Source of the DNA: Candidatus Scalindua sp. SCAELEC01
GTDB taxonomy: Bacteria > Planctomycetota > Brocadiia > Brocadiales > Scalinduaceae
Reading direction: 5' to 3'
Length of the DNA: 64,000 nucleotides
Assembly (NCBI GenBank): GCA_004282745.1
Contig: SHMT01000001.1
Location: 151,417-215,416, forward strand
Under the pieces are notes generated by a model. That model saw nothing but the letters and a program-made list of their open reading frames with translations. It searched no databases and had not been told where the DNA came from. The position numbers and the translations under genes are program-made. Numbering within the stretch: position 1 is the stretch's first letter; the number at the start of each line of letters is the position of its first letter. Shown here in pieces: positions 9,601 to 19,200 of the stretch.

Positions 9601-10656
9601 GAAGTACCAATTTTAAAATCGTATGAAAACAGCGGTACTTGGGAGTGTATTGAACTTATCAAGTTTGTTGGTAAAAAAACGCAGAATCTGATATTTACCT
9701 GTAATGTTCAATCTACTGCTACTGCCGGAGCATATTTTGATTGGGTAAAAATAGACGTCATGACCAGAATGGGCTCCGTACCTCATGATAAGAACAACAT
9801 TGCCATCGAGTTTGAAGGTGCATTAAAAAGTCGGCGGTGGAGTAGCTTCCTGCTCCCTAAAAAATATTTTGAGCTTATACACGCAGATATCCCAATCTCG
9901 TCTCTGGTTGAAATGTTTGCTATAGATAAACCGGTGTTTCAATTTAAGAAAGGATATGTCAAGGTAGAGGAGAGTGGATTTTCTGATTTTTTGAGTCAAT
10001 TAGGATCGGAGAAAGCATTAAATTTGTTGGAAGAGTCTGTTATTATATTTGACGAAAAGCTTCCTCCATCACTACACAAACTAAGAATTCCAAAAGAAGA
10101 ATATGCTAGAGAAAATCAGGAATTCTCTACTACAAATGTAAAGAAACTAGCGAGTCCCACTGGTGTAAAAAGAGAAAACGACTTCCAACTCTCCGTAGAA
10201 CGATATGAGTATGACTCCTGCGACTTAAGGGTTTCCACGGATAATGATGGCATCCTTTACTGGGCAGATGGATATGATACTGGGTGGTGTGCCTATGTTG
10301 ACGAAAAGGAAGTCCCTGTTTATAGGGCGAATAAAAATTTTAAGGCTATCGCGATCCCAAAGGGGACAAGTTCTGTTAGTTTTGTCTACGACCCTTCTCT
10401 CTTCAAAGCGGGATTAAATCTCTTTTATGGTACATTAGTGGTGTGCTTTTTATCAATGCTGGTAAGCAGAAATTACCATTGTATGAGGAGAGGTAGGTCT
10501 CTTTTCTTATTTAAGGTAGGATACGGAGTAATTTGTGGTATGATTAAAGTCTGCTTTTTCGTAGTATTGTGCTTGTTTTTTGTGAGGAAAGGAAGATCTT
10601 CTCTAAAGAGTTATTTGTTGAGTCTTTATAAGCGAGCATCGAGTAAGATTGAATAA
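6655..10656 (+). CDS. Giant YfhO-like membrane protein with duplicated carbohydrate-binding-like domain
   Basis: This 1333-residue protein has a multi-span N-terminal half (membrane segments from about residue 20 to 590) of the GT-C-like/YfhO type, including the early loop FWNPFTHGGEPLYP that recurs as FWNPYWGIGHEA or WNDFVGCGQPA in the other giant proteins. Residues about 673-829 and 867-1036 are two copies of a soluble beta-rich domain (each with SVER, DIRGRYIRVS or NLRGRYIRVS, and a GNWEHLEL or GTWECIEL block) resembling CBM4/9-type jelly-rolls. A short third fragment (VFDEYKNFLFHNY) lies between them. The C-terminal soluble part ends with the YfhO signature (DGYDTGWCAYVDEKEVP, then a KGTSSVSFVYDP strand) and two more membrane segments. 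YfhO relatives take part in glycosylation of teichoic acids or similar polymers; here it probably acts on the locus polysaccharide. Confidence 0.82.
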   Translation: MRNAKGNIERRLQERSVTIEIAVGILAIVFLVYKMRSTLIFGKTTFCHDNILWNYPIFQFFAENIIHNRFPFWNPFTHGGEPLYPILAQLRLWEPITLLTIYLGQFISNDIVILFNWNIINKSLMMAFGVYIVFRPMAMHIIIRLSLIPILLFSSFMVVSFRQCGLFDQFIMIPFVAFFFLRIVYYKDYRWFNWFALAGTIGINWQSYFFTGTWIFLLFFSVGFLIFRRDLLFNLFRSKMVWAKFSLLIVVIFAMAAPSVVLLQEKDRYAFPARMLDSPYEGKAPQGGPQQYEGETVGLVSSSSGINMPYSFIAFTGTFSTIWDFIQFISPDGNMRISWPGRSWWGKPSEAYMYLGLLPWAIAILGMVAGKHDLKKIWLLVLIGFGLLMLGPPGGLHRLMYYLYPPMWFVRHTHSFVLIFIFAFLYFYVLGFNHIFSAWGGPIFHPKTTHGILDKYVSDKKYCMHFATILFSACVTLLISLMARLEYPASNYLFIFIPVIVATGWFLRKDMGEKGLYICLLTSHIFIVLVFTDNYFTFVRSLLELLLFPLALFVIIKTRKNLSASVKYVTTLLLVITFASCLIVDLMYHFDKTSSLYLETPHPGLVHNVKTTPQEPLLPQKRSIFPKHENLMYNVQSTRYLSLIYRQPFVFSPIVKMSQNQNFYDATPTEDVFDVFKKLSFEKWSLLPDGSFSPEYFEYSQDGKDGSVERYINHDGVKELKVLALLRPSSNGNSTIKHKTDKIDDIRGRYIRVSVTAKSENIAPDAIQVTMQDGTGKSISKFYQNGGNWEHLELITDIDKQAEYLQLTCTIKSFATADVLFESIKIEVLPQNDSFDYTNITSSETVFDEYKNFLFHNYSVSADTNYDEYKKFTFEKWVMLPDNNLCPEQFVYKQDKSGGSVERHIFEDEIEGKKVCAFVSPSSDGNSLIMHQTDQIDNLRGRYIRVSAMVKSDNTTSDAIQIDVKDGTVEKNNYGVFVNKTTEVPILKSYENSGTWECIELIKFVGKKTQNLIFTCNVQSTATAGAYFDWVKIDVMTRMGSVPHDKNNIAIEFEGALKSRRWSSFLLPKKYFELIHADIPISSLVEMFAIDKPVFQFKKGYVKVEESGFSDFLSQLGSEKALNLLEESVIIFDEKLPPSLHKLRIPKEEYARENQEFSTTNVKKLASPTGVKRENDFQLSVERYEYDSCDLRVSTDNDGILYWADGYDTGWCAYVDEKEVPVYRANKNFKAIAIPKGTSSVSFVYDPSLFKAGLNLFYGTLVVCFLSMLVSRNYHCMRRGRSLFLFKVGYGVICGMIKVCFFVVLCLFFVRKGRSSLKSYLLSLYKRASSKIE

Positions 10657-10718
10657 GAAAATTTTTTACATTCATTTTAATCTAGGCGTTATTACCGTGT
10701 AATGAGCGATAACTTACG

Positions 10719-11243
10719 ATGACAATACTATTTTGGGGTTTAGCACTGTTTGCTTCGGCATTTGTTATTCATTTTGTTCTCTGGAAAATTAGATTACCTA
10801 ATAGGCAGATAAAGGCAATCTTGCAAATATTTTTTACCGTTTTGGTTGTTGGGATCCTGCTACTCTGGAGTGTTCCTGATACTTCTATTTTTTGCGGAAT
10901 TGCACCTCCCACCAGCTTTGCAGAACAGATACATATCTCTCTGTTTTTTATCTCGTTAACGTTAGCTTACATGATTACATATACAGCGTTAGAAGCTGAC
11001 AGTCCATCTTTAGTAATTATGACAGCGATTAATGATGCGGGGCCAGATGGCTTGGATAAAAAATGTTTCGATAAATTAATGAACGATGATATCCTGGTAA
11101 AACCCCGAATAAGAGACCTTCTGCTCAATAAAAAGGTTAAGATGGATGGAGACAGATATGTCCTAACGCCAAAGGGGGTATTGTTCGCTCAAATTTTTAT
11201 TACTTATCGAAAAATAATGAATGTATCCCACAAGGGTGGGTGA
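10719..11243 (+). CDS. Small membrane protein with cytoplasmic winged-helix-like tail
   Basis: A 174-residue protein with three to four membrane segments in residues 1-95 followed by a soluble tail of about 75 residues. The tail reads as short helices and a beta wing (LMNDDILVKPRIRDLLLNKKVKMDGDRY, split by me into two helices, then VLTPKGVLFAQ), the pattern of a winged helix-turn-helix. The next gene has the same architecture although the two proteins differ in sequence. It lies 62 bases after the giant YfhO-like gene. Possible roles are a membrane-bound regulator or an assembly partner for the neighbouring membrane enzymes; neither is proven. I do not recognise a named family. Confidence 0.65.
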   Translation: MTILFWGLALFASAFVIHFVLWKIRLPNRQIKAILQIFFTVLVVGILLLWSVPDTSIFCGIAPPTSFAEQIHISLFFISLTLAYMITYTALEADSPSLVIMTAINDAGPDGLDKKCFDKLMNDDILVKPRIRDLLLNKKVKMDGDRYVLTPKGVLFAQIFITYRKIMNVSHKGG

Positions 11244-11312
11244 ATGATACTAATTTTTTATATTTGGCATAAACAGTGCTGAATTGAATCTTTTTTCTCA
11301 TGAGGGTACACT

Positions 11313-11828
11313 ATGATTGGTGACTATATCAATGTTATTAACCCGATTGTCGCCTTTTCAATAAATGTGGCAGTGCAGCTGCTGTGCATACGTTTTGTCA
11401 TGAAGGGGTTGTTAAGATCACTGTTTTCAGGGTTTGCTGTTGGTTTTGTAAGCCTTCTTTTGTTACAGGTATCTGTTACCTTTCTTGGAATAGCGTTTTT
11501 TTCGAACATAATGGTGAATATAATCATTTACTCCTCATTGGGTTACTGTTATTTTCACTTTGTAAACCTTGGTGAAACGGCGAGACGGATCAGAATATTG
11601 AGGGAATTGTATGATTCCAAAGGAGGACTTACGCTCGATGAAATACTTGAACGCTACAATGCGAAAAGAATGGTTGATTTAAGGTTGCAAAGGCTCCTAA
11701 ATAATGGACAGGTAGTGTTGAAAGATGGAATATTGTTTAACGGTAAGCCGGTATTATTGTTGATCTCAAAAACTATTCTCCTAATGAAGGTTATTATTCT
11801 TGGACAAAAAAGCGAATTTGATAAATGA
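11313..11828 (+). CDS. Small membrane protein with winged-helix-like tail, second of the pair
   Basis: This 171-residue protein has three or four membrane segments to about residue 90. A soluble region follows (GETARRIRILRELYDSKGG, then LTLDEILERYNAKRMVDLRLQRLL and a wing-like NNGQVVLKDGILF), then a final hydrophobic stretch. Helix, turn, helix and hairpin order resembles a winged helix. It repeats the plan of the preceding gene, with a 69-base gap and a gagggt ribosome site before ATG 11313. The tandem pair may form a heterodimer. It could be a membrane-bound transcription regulator; no family name is certain. Confidence 0.65.
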   Translation: MIGDYINVINPIVAFSINVAVQLLCIRFVMKGLLRSLFSGFAVGFVSLLLLQVSVTFLGIAFFSNIMVNIIIYSSLGYCYFHFVNLGETARRIRILRELYDSKGGLTLDEILERYNAKRMVDLRLQRLLNNGQVVLKDGILFNGKPVLLLISKTILLMKVIILGQKSEFDK

Positions 11829-11908
11829 AAAAAGATGAGCGCTGACCCTTAATTGTACACTGCGTGTTCTCTTGTTACCTCTTATGAAGATATCTAGGAA
11901 CTAGTAAA

Positions 11909-12895
11909 ATGAAAATGCTTATTGCCGGAATTATCATTAGTTTGATTTTTGTCTATTTCACATTTAAAGGCGTTAACTTTGAAGACACGCTTAAAGGTTT
12001 AGGAAATGCTAACTATACCTTCTTGGCTTTAGCATTAATTATCGCAATTATACCAACATTACTCAGGGCGATGCGCTTACAGATAATTGTCTCTCCAATT
12101 AAAAAGACCTCGCTTCGAAAACTCTTTCCTATTACATGTATTGGATTTATGGCTATCGTTTTGTTCCCTCTCAGAACAGGAGAGCTTGTGCGACCCTATC
12201 TTTTACATCAAGAAAGTAAAATATCTCTCACCTCATCTTTGGCAATAATTTTCCTTGAAAGAGTTTTCGATTCCCTAATCCTATTATGCATGTTGGTAAT
12301 AGTCATATTGAATTCAGATGTCTCTTCCATGATTACTCGGTCAGGCTATGGTTTATTAGTTACCCTTCTTATCCTGATCAGTATAATTGTTTTTATCTAT
12401 TTTAGAACAGATATGGTGTTGAGGCTTTTAATGCCTCTCACTGATAGGTGTAGCAAAAAATGGCAGCTTAAGATAGAAAAGATAGTAAAAAATGTTGCTG
12501 ATGGATTTCATATTATTTCAAGACCAAAAATTCTTTTTTATACCCTCTTCTTGTCACTGTTACTTTGGGCATTAACAGGTTTGACAATCTATGCGTTATT
12601 TTATTTTCTCCAACTAAATCTGCCGTTAATTTGTGCATTTACGGTACTTATTATTACAATCGTAGGGGTTAGTGTACCTGCTGCTCCCGGATTTCTTGGG
12701 ACTTTTCAATTTGCCTGTATTATGGCTCTTTCTCTATTCAATGTTCCAAAGGAGAACGCGGTGCTCTTTTCTATGGTCTATTACCTACTGGGAATTGGAA
12801 TTACTATCTTGCTTGGTGTTATATTTTTACCCTTTATAGATTTCTCTTTCAAAGAGGGGTTGAAAAAACTCAGGATACAGTCAAAAGCAGTTTGA
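11909..12895 (+). CDS. YbhN/AglD-type lysylphosphatidylglycerol-synthase-like membrane protein (UPF0104)
   Basis: A 328-residue membrane protein with about eight spans. It shows the family hallmarks: an early ALALIIAIIPTLLRAMRLQ segment, FPLRTGELVRPYLL near residue 90 and SSLAIIFLERVFDSLILL near residue 110, then a late SVPAAPGFLGTFQFACIMAL segment. Members are found as flippase-like or lipid-head-group transfer proteins in polysaccharide and glycolipid loci. Start ATG 11909 has an aggaa site ten bases upstream. It ends the first rightward block and converges on the methyltransferase at 12939 with only a 43-base gap. Its substrate here is unknown. Confidence 0.85.
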   Translation: MKMLIAGIIISLIFVYFTFKGVNFEDTLKGLGNANYTFLALALIIAIIPTLLRAMRLQIIVSPIKKTSLRKLFPITCIGFMAIVLFPLRTGELVRPYLLHQESKISLTSSLAIIFLERVFDSLILLCMLVIVILNSDVSSMITRSGYGLLVTLLILISIIVFIYFRTDMVLRLLMPLTDRCSKKWQLKIEKIVKNVADGFHIISRPKILFYTLFLSLLLWALTGLTIYALFYFLQLNLPLICAFTVLIITIVGVSVPAAPGFLGTFQFACIMALSLFNVPKENAVLFSMVYYLLGIGITILLGVIFLPFIDFSFKEGLKKLRIQSKAV

Positions 12896-12938
12896 TACTC
12901 CTCAAAGACGGTATTGGTGTTGGAAACGGGACATATGC

Positions 12939-13664
12939 CTATTTTTTTACAGCCAGACAAAATAGGGTTAAGCCTGCAAACTTATTGTATTGGAGTAAAA
13001 GTATTTCTAGTTTGTGAATAATAATAAGGAGGTTGTTCATCAGCTTTCCATGAACTTGTAAACTGCTTTTAGGCGTGAATGTCTTTGGGAAAACTTTAAT
13101 CTTGATCATTGTGAGAATCCGAAGTGTTGCGATAAGAGGAAATAAGGTAAGAAAATAATAGCGCGTTTTAACTATCGTCAAGCCAGAAAGCCTGAGGCAT
13201 GTCTCAAGGGAAGATATCGTATATCTTCTATAGTGTTCTAAAAAAATATCATGACCAGAGAATAGGAACTCATAAGCAGGAACTGAAACGAATAGGGTTG
13301 TTCCCTTATCTAATTTGTCGACATACTCTTTTACAAAGGACGTATCATTCTTTACATGCTCAATTACATCCACGAGTAATACTAAATCAGCGTTAGATTT
13401 TGAGATAGCTTTAGCAAATCTTAATTTCTTACCAAACCACTCCACTTCCCGCTCTTCCGAATAACCGGTATCTACACATACTGCTTCTTTTGCATCAGTA
13501 TTCTGCAAAATTGTCTTAGAAAAAACTCCCGATCCTGCTCCTACATCTAAAATAGCATTGACCTTTATGCCTTTAATAAAAGCAAGAAGAGCCGATCCTT
13601 TAGAAACATAGTACCAGTGAGTATAAACCTTATCTTTTAATATTTCTGCTTCTTTTAGGTCCAT
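12939..13664 (-). CDS. Class I SAM-dependent methyltransferase
   Basis: A 241-residue methyltransferase with motif I AILDVGAGSGVFSKTIL near residues 35-51, the acidic motif II end VCVDTGY, motif III-like SNADLVLLVDVIEHVKNDTSF and a post-motif block GTTLFVSVPAYEFLFSGHD. The C-terminal quarter has a hydrophobic segment (FLTLFPLIATLRILTMI), so it may sit on the membrane and act on a lipid-linked substrate. It is the most downstream gene of the leftward block, 17 bases after a GT2 gene, and so likely shares its transcript. Substrate unknown; UbiG/UbiE-like similarity does not imply a quinone target. Confidence 0.85.
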   Translation of the reverse strand: MDLKEAEILKDKVYTHWYYVSKGSALLAFIKGIKVNAILDVGAGSGVFSKTILQNTDAKEAVCVDTGYSEEREVEWFGKKLRFAKAISKSNADLVLLVDVIEHVKNDTSFVKEYVDKLDKGTTLFVSVPAYEFLFSGHDIFLEHYRRYTISSLETCLRLSGLTIVKTRYYFLTLFPLIATLRILTMIKIKVFPKTFTPKSSLQVHGKLMNNLLIIIHKLEILLLQYNKFAGLTLFCLAVKK

Positions 13665-13681
13665 AAGTTGCGATATATTGC

Positions 13682-14647
13682 TTATGAAAGATCCCTTTCA
13701 AAACCCCATAATTCTCTCACTAAATAGAGAGGTCTCCTTTTTACCTGAATAAAAATTCTTCCGACATATTCACCAAGAACTCCTAGACCTATAAGGTTAA
13801 TGCCGCCCAAAAAAAGAATTACAACCATTAGTGATGCATAGCCGGGCACCTTAATACCCTTTGTGAGGACGTAGCTAACTAATATCAATGCATAAATCAA
13901 AGAGAGAAATGATATGGTAAATCCAATATATGACCAAATCTTTATAGGAAGATGAGAAAATGAAGTAAATCCATCAATGGCAAAGTTCCAAAGTCTCCAG
14001 TAATTCCAGCTTGTCTTTCCCGAATTACGGGGTTGTCTGTCATACATTACAGAAGTCTGCTTAAAGCCTACCCAAGAAAAAATTCCTTTCATGAACCTTG
14101 CCTCTTCCGGTAGTTGGCGAATTGCATTTATCACACGTTTATCAATTAGTCTGAAATCTCCCGTATTTTCAGGAATTGGTGTTTCAGAGATTGCATTGAT
14201 TAATTTATAGAAAAAAGAGGCTGTACTCCTTTTAAACCAGCTTTCTCCATGTCTTATGCGTCTGGTTGCGTAAACAACATCAAACCCTTTCTTCCATTGA
14301 GAGACCATATCCTGAATAAGTTCAGGAGGATCTTGAAGGTCTGAGTCGATAGGTATGACAACATCTCCTTGAGAGAAATCAAGCCCAGCGGTTAAAGCCT
14401 TCTCTTTCCCAAAATTACGGCTCAGGTTAATTATCTTTATTGACGAATTTTTTTTATACTGTGCTAAAAGTTTATTTAATGTATTGTCTGTACTTCCGTC
14501 ATTTACACAAATAATCGTGTAGTCACAGGTTAACTTTGTGAGAATTGCGATCAATTTAGTGAGAAACAGATCAACATTTTCTTCTTCGTTATACATGGGT
14601 GTAACAACAGATAGTGAAAACGTGCTCGTTCGAGAGTCTCTTGGCAA
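13682..14647 (-). CDS. GT2 glycosyltransferase with two C-terminal membrane spans (ArnC/GtrB-like)
   Basis: A 321-residue protein with VVTPMYNEEENVDLFL near residue 14, the donor-site IICVNDGSTDNTL, the metal motif PIDSDLQDPPELI (DSD-like) near residues 96-108 and a RLIDKRV segment. Two hydrophobic spans lie near residues 230-255 and 265-290. This layout matches polyprenyl-phosphate glycosyltransferases such as ArnC, GtrB and dolichol-phosphate-mannose synthase, which make the lipid-linked sugar donors used outside the membrane by GT-C enzymes. Several GT-C-like giant proteins in this locus could use its product (inference). Confidence 0.9.
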   Translation of the reverse strand: MPRDSRTSTFSLSVVTPMYNEEENVDLFLTKLIAILTKLTCDYTIICVNDGSTDNTLNKLLAQYKKNSSIKIINLSRNFGKEKALTAGLDFSQGDVVIPIDSDLQDPPELIQDMVSQWKKGFDVVYATRRIRHGESWFKRSTASFFYKLINAISETPIPENTGDFRLIDKRVINAIRQLPEEARFMKGIFSWVGFKQTSVMYDRQPRNSGKTSWNYWRLWNFAIDGFTSFSHLPIKIWSYIGFTISFLSLIYALILVSYVLTKGIKVPGYASLMVVILFLGGINLIGLGVLGEYVGRIFIQVKRRPLYLVRELWGFERDLS

Positions 14648-14706
14648 TAGTCTTTCCCTTTTATTAAATTACGTTCGGAGGGCCCTAAGATTCCAGGACC
14701 ATATTT

Positions 14707-15867
14707 TTACTTTATTTTAAATGAATGTAAGATTTGAATGCGAAAATTATTTAAAATATTTCGAGGGCTAAGGTGCATGAGTGCATTATGTTCATTGTTC
14801 GCCAGAAAAACACAGTGTTTGCATTCATTATCATCATGACATTTTTTAATTGCACCCGAAACCCCAAGATTTTTTATATTAGGGGCATCTTTATGGTCCC
14901 GTGCCCAGCATGTGATAACTCGACCATCAGCATCTATTTGATATTTTAATTTTCCATGATAACAATGTACCAAACTTGCTTTGCTGGCCTTCTCCTTCGA
15001 TATTTCATGCTTAGTAAAAAACTCTTTTTCATCATGAGAAACAGGCCAGTTAATCGTAGCTTTCAGGACATTATTAGAATAATATACAGGATAACCTTCG
15101 TTTCGGAGACGTAGTATTTTGCTCACCGTATCTCGTATTTCTTTATCATTCATGACAAGGTCAGACGAGTTGTCTTTAAGTCCGGGTGAATTATACAAGA
15201 TACTATATTGTATCATGATATTTTTCGATAGTCCCAATTCAGCAAGAAATTCCATATCCTTCATATTATCCCTGGTAAGTGTTGCAGAAATAACACAGGG
15301 GATACGATATTTTTTGATAATGTCAATAGCTTCTATAACCTTGTTGTAACAACCCTTTCCCCGGTTTTTGTCATTGCTGGCTTCTGTCCCATCCATGCTG
15401 AGGCATATTGTGTCCACACATCGCAACTGTTCTATTTTTTTGGAAACCAGATAACCGTTAGTGTTAAAACCGATATAAAAACCTTTGTGCTTGACATAGT
15501 TAATTATCTCACCGATGTCATTTCGTAAAAGCGACTCTCCGCCATGCATTGTGATAAGCCTTGTACCTAAATCTTTTAAGCTATCAATTACCTTCAGCAA
15601 TTCTTTCGTGGAGTAGTCTTGATAATTGTTCCTCTCTCCGTAATTACCATAACAATAAGTGCAATTCAAGTTGCATTTATTATTGGTAACCAACACTATG
15701 AAAAGGGGTTTATTCAATTTAAATAGGCGGCAGTATAAAACACTCAAAAAAAATAAGGCTCGTTGAATTGCAGATTTTAGAGAGTTATTCTTGTATACGG
15801 GCAGGCTCTTCAAATAGTTTAAAATTGCTGCATCATTTTCAAATGTGTCCCAGTCTATTTTTTTCAT
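14707..15867 (-). CDS. Radical SAM/SPASM protein
   Basis: A 386-residue protein with the motif CNLNCTYC (Cys65, Cys69, Cys72) preceded by a hydrophobic N-terminal segment (residues about 36-62), followed by MHGGESLL and FNTNGYLV, the usual strand motifs. The C-terminal SPASM-like region has HCYHG, ITCWARDH and CKHCVFLANN cysteines. It is separated from the GT2 gene downstream by 59 bases. The hydrophobic region before the cluster suggests work at the membrane. Substrate is unknown; the locus suggests glycan or glycolipid. Confidence 0.87.
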   Translation of the reverse strand: MKKIDWDTFENDAAILNYLKSLPVYKNNSLKSAIQRALFFLSVLYCRLFKLNKPLFIVLVTNNKCNLNCTYCYGNYGERNNYQDYSTKELLKVIDSLKDLGTRLITMHGGESLLRNDIGEIINYVKHKGFYIGFNTNGYLVSKKIEQLRCVDTICLSMDGTEASNDKNRGKGCYNKVIEAIDIIKKYRIPCVISATLTRDNMKDMEFLAELGLSKNIMIQYSILYNSPGLKDNSSDLVMNDKEIRDTVSKILRLRNEGYPVYYSNNVLKATINWPVSHDEKEFFTKHEISKEKASKASLVHCYHGKLKYQIDADGRVITCWARDHKDAPNIKNLGVSGAIKKCHDDNECKHCVFLANNEHNALMHLSPRNILNNFRIQILHSFKIK

Positions 15868-16229
15868 AATTAGCTTATATTTTCAGGATTTAAACAAGCG
15901 GTTACTCTCTACGTGATTAAATTAGTATGTTGATACCTTTATCAATAACCGGGTACCGTAGAGGTTAATATATCAATCACCAAATGCTTTTCGGTTGACG
16001 GAACCCGATTTCATCTGTACTTTAGATTTTTCGCAATCATCAATCGTTGACTTCGCATTACTAAGTCAGCGGCCATGGTTAATTGAAAAGACAAAATTTC
16101 AAGTAACTCCGGGCCGGAAATTCCTGATACAAATTTGTGATGGGTATAAAGAAACTGCCATCGCCAGACCAGGTGGTATGGTGTAAAAATTGTCTGACTT
16201 TCACTAGTGAAAGTCATGTACAGGATGCA
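15868..16229. other. Intergenic region with fragments shared with other gaps in the window
   Basis: No convincing gene. A GAACCCGATTT segment near 15999 recurs at 40367 and, reversed, near 25350. A motif acaaatttgtgatgggtata near 16130 recurs at 20388-20407. Two small frames on opposite strands here look like chance openings. Confidence 0.45.
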
Positions 16230-19200
16230 CTAACGCGAAGTAGCATGTTTCTCAGAATTACGGTACTTAATAAACAGAAAGGTATAGGCTATAATAGTAA
16301 AAAGTGATAGTAAAAATAACAGATTAAAGTATTTTAATCTATAAGAAATTTCAATTTTATTCAAACCCGGATAGATTTTGACTCCTTTGAAAATTTGAAA
16401 TACTTTCTGTACAACCTCTTGTTTGCCATTAATCTCCAATTCCCAATTTTTGTTCCAACTTTCCATCTCTACAAGAATACCTTTCCGGTTTGATTCGATA
16501 TCATAATATCTTTTGCTGTGAGATCGACTGCTATGTAATAAAGTAAAGTCCTTTGTATTGTTGTCCAAAAAGAGAAGTTCAGAATAGAGTTGTTTTAATG
16601 TTTCAATATCTCTTGAATTGATTTTTTCTATTATTTGATCAAAATTTTCGTTCTCATCTATTGGTAACACTGCCAATGTTGAGTACTTCTTCTCTTTTAT
16701 GATTTCATACAAATTCAAACCAACCTTAGGGTATTTACCAAGTAGTTTGTAGTCTTGGTTTCTTGTCGTGAAAGCATCCAAGACATTTGAGAATGCTGCA
16801 TCAACAATAACATATTTTACTTGCATAAGATCCCACAAAAACTCAATGTTCTGTCTTTTGATGTACTTAGTATGTTTCGGTGCAAACATAAAAAAATCAC
16901 CATAGGGTATTTCTTGGTGGGTTAAATTTATTCCTGCATGTACATGCCTTGTAAACAGAAAATATGGCATAGAATCTTTCAGCTCTCGAATCTTAGCAGG
17001 TTCTTTATTCAGGATAGTAAATTCATAAAAATCCTGCAGCTCCTTTGTAATACTCGAATCATAGATAAAAGCTTCGGACATTTTGTGACTCTGCATGCTT
17101 CCTCCCAGGTAGAAATAGCTGTTTCCAGGTGTAAACATTCGATAATTATGGTCTGTTTTGTTATCTAATGCCAATAACCGTTCTTTCAACAAGACGACCT
17201 CTTTCTGTGCGTCTATAACACCCTGGTCCATTGGCACATCAGGCCGAACCAATTTATCATTCTTTATGTAGATAAATCGGTGTGATGTCCCTTGGTAAAA
17301 TTTATGATAAGAATCTCTTACCAAGAGGAGCAGTAAAAAAAATAGAACCCCATATTTGATATAGTTTGTAGTCTTCTGATATTGCGTAAAACCAGTGAAA
17401 AGGGGCATTATATTTTTTAACCCAAATATAAATAATAATGCAAAAAAGAGACTAAAAATAACACCATCTCTAGGTGCATACCATACAATTCCGGTAAATC
17501 GCAACAGGAGAATGGTAAAATGCGAGCGTATCAAATACAAAATAATTAACGATAAAACAACGATTATTACTATTTTATTTTTCTTAAAATCCTTTATAGA
17601 GCATAATACCAACAGGCAGAAAATTATTTGAAATGTTGTGCTCAGTTCCTTGAAAAGATCATAATCATAACCATTCACATCTCCTATAATATTCTCTGGT
17701 GAGAAAAAGAAATAAGACAGTAATGATATATATGTGATAAGAACTAAGGCTGAATCCAGAAATGAGGAGAGAGAAAACGGTACTAGAAAATCTTTCTTCC
17801 GGCAGAGAGCAAAAAAAATGAGAATAACGTATAGCACGAATGCAATTTTAAAGACGGTAGATTTAAGAATCGTGATATAATCTCTCAGAAAAGGCGGGTT
17901 GATTTCGTGAAGAGTCATTGTGTCAAAATAGGAAGATTGGTTTTTTATAGAAGTAAGGTTTACCAATGTGATATAGGTAACATTGGTAGTAGCTTTAAAA
18001 ATAGCATTATATTGAGTCCAATCAGAATGAGAAATAACACCTGAATAATATAAGTTATTACCGTCAAGAGAAGAACCTATTTTGATTTGACTGTTTGCGG
18101 CGCTCCCCTTTTTATAATAGATTGAAAACTTATATTTATTCCCAATTTGTGTAGGGACTGAGACATAGGCATAGCCAGTGGAATTTTCTTCTGACGTAAT
18201 CATCATGCAATTACCTGATTGCCCATCAGGAACACATGAAAAGGTAGATTTATATGGTTCAAGTGCATTGGCGTTCTCAGTGAACCCTCCATTTGGAATA
18301 ATGTTTTCTCCAAATTTCTCCTCCTGTGCATGGTTTGAGAGGAAAAATATTAGTGGGATAAGCAGCAGAAGGAGTATTGAGGGGATTTTTCTCTCTTTTG
18401 TAATAAAATGAGAATATTTTCTGGTAAGTACTTTTACAATACCATAACCCGTGCCACAAACCAGTCCAACCCAAAAGTAAGATGAAGAGTGAAAGGAAAC
18501 AAGAAGCTGTTTCCAGGCAATGGGCCCAAAAGGGCTTACTATTAATCCAGGTTTGAGTCTGTTAGATTCAGAAATTACGTCATAGATAAAATAATACTGA
18601 TACAAGACTGCGGATAAGGGGACAATAAAAAGAATAATATAGAGAACGGCAAATTTTGTAAAATCAGTAAATTTGATGGATTGATAATGAAATATAACTA
18701 TTGATAACCAGTAAACAATAGAGAGCATTACCAATGGCATGAGTTCAAAGGTCAGGTGACCACCGCTTAACCATAAAATGTAAAAGAGGCTGAAAATTAC
18801 CACATCCTTTTTTCTGATTACATTCTTGTCGGTAACTAGGTGGATTGTGAGAATTAAGAGAAGGGGAAATATTGGATAAAGATTACCAACAGTTTCAGCA
18901 ATAATTATTCTGATAACAAAATTAACACAAAAATAAACGAGTGAGCCAATGAGGGCGTAAAGATAGCTTATTTTGAGAAACTTACAAGCATATATGAAAA
19001 CGAAAAGTAGTGTTGCTATTCCCGTAAATCGTGTAAAGAAATAGGTGAAATCACTATATCCAAATATCATATAGAAAATGGTGTTTTGTGAAATTGGGTA
19101 ATGGCCGAAAGTTATAGCCGGTTGACCACAGCCCACAAAGTCATTCCATAGTGGTAATTTTGCATCTCTTAAGGTATCTATAAAATTGATCATAAATGCC

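Noticed and set aside
15995..16217. Two small frames on opposite strands in the gap
   Set aside because: They overlap each other, have no domain, and the region looks like repeat debris.
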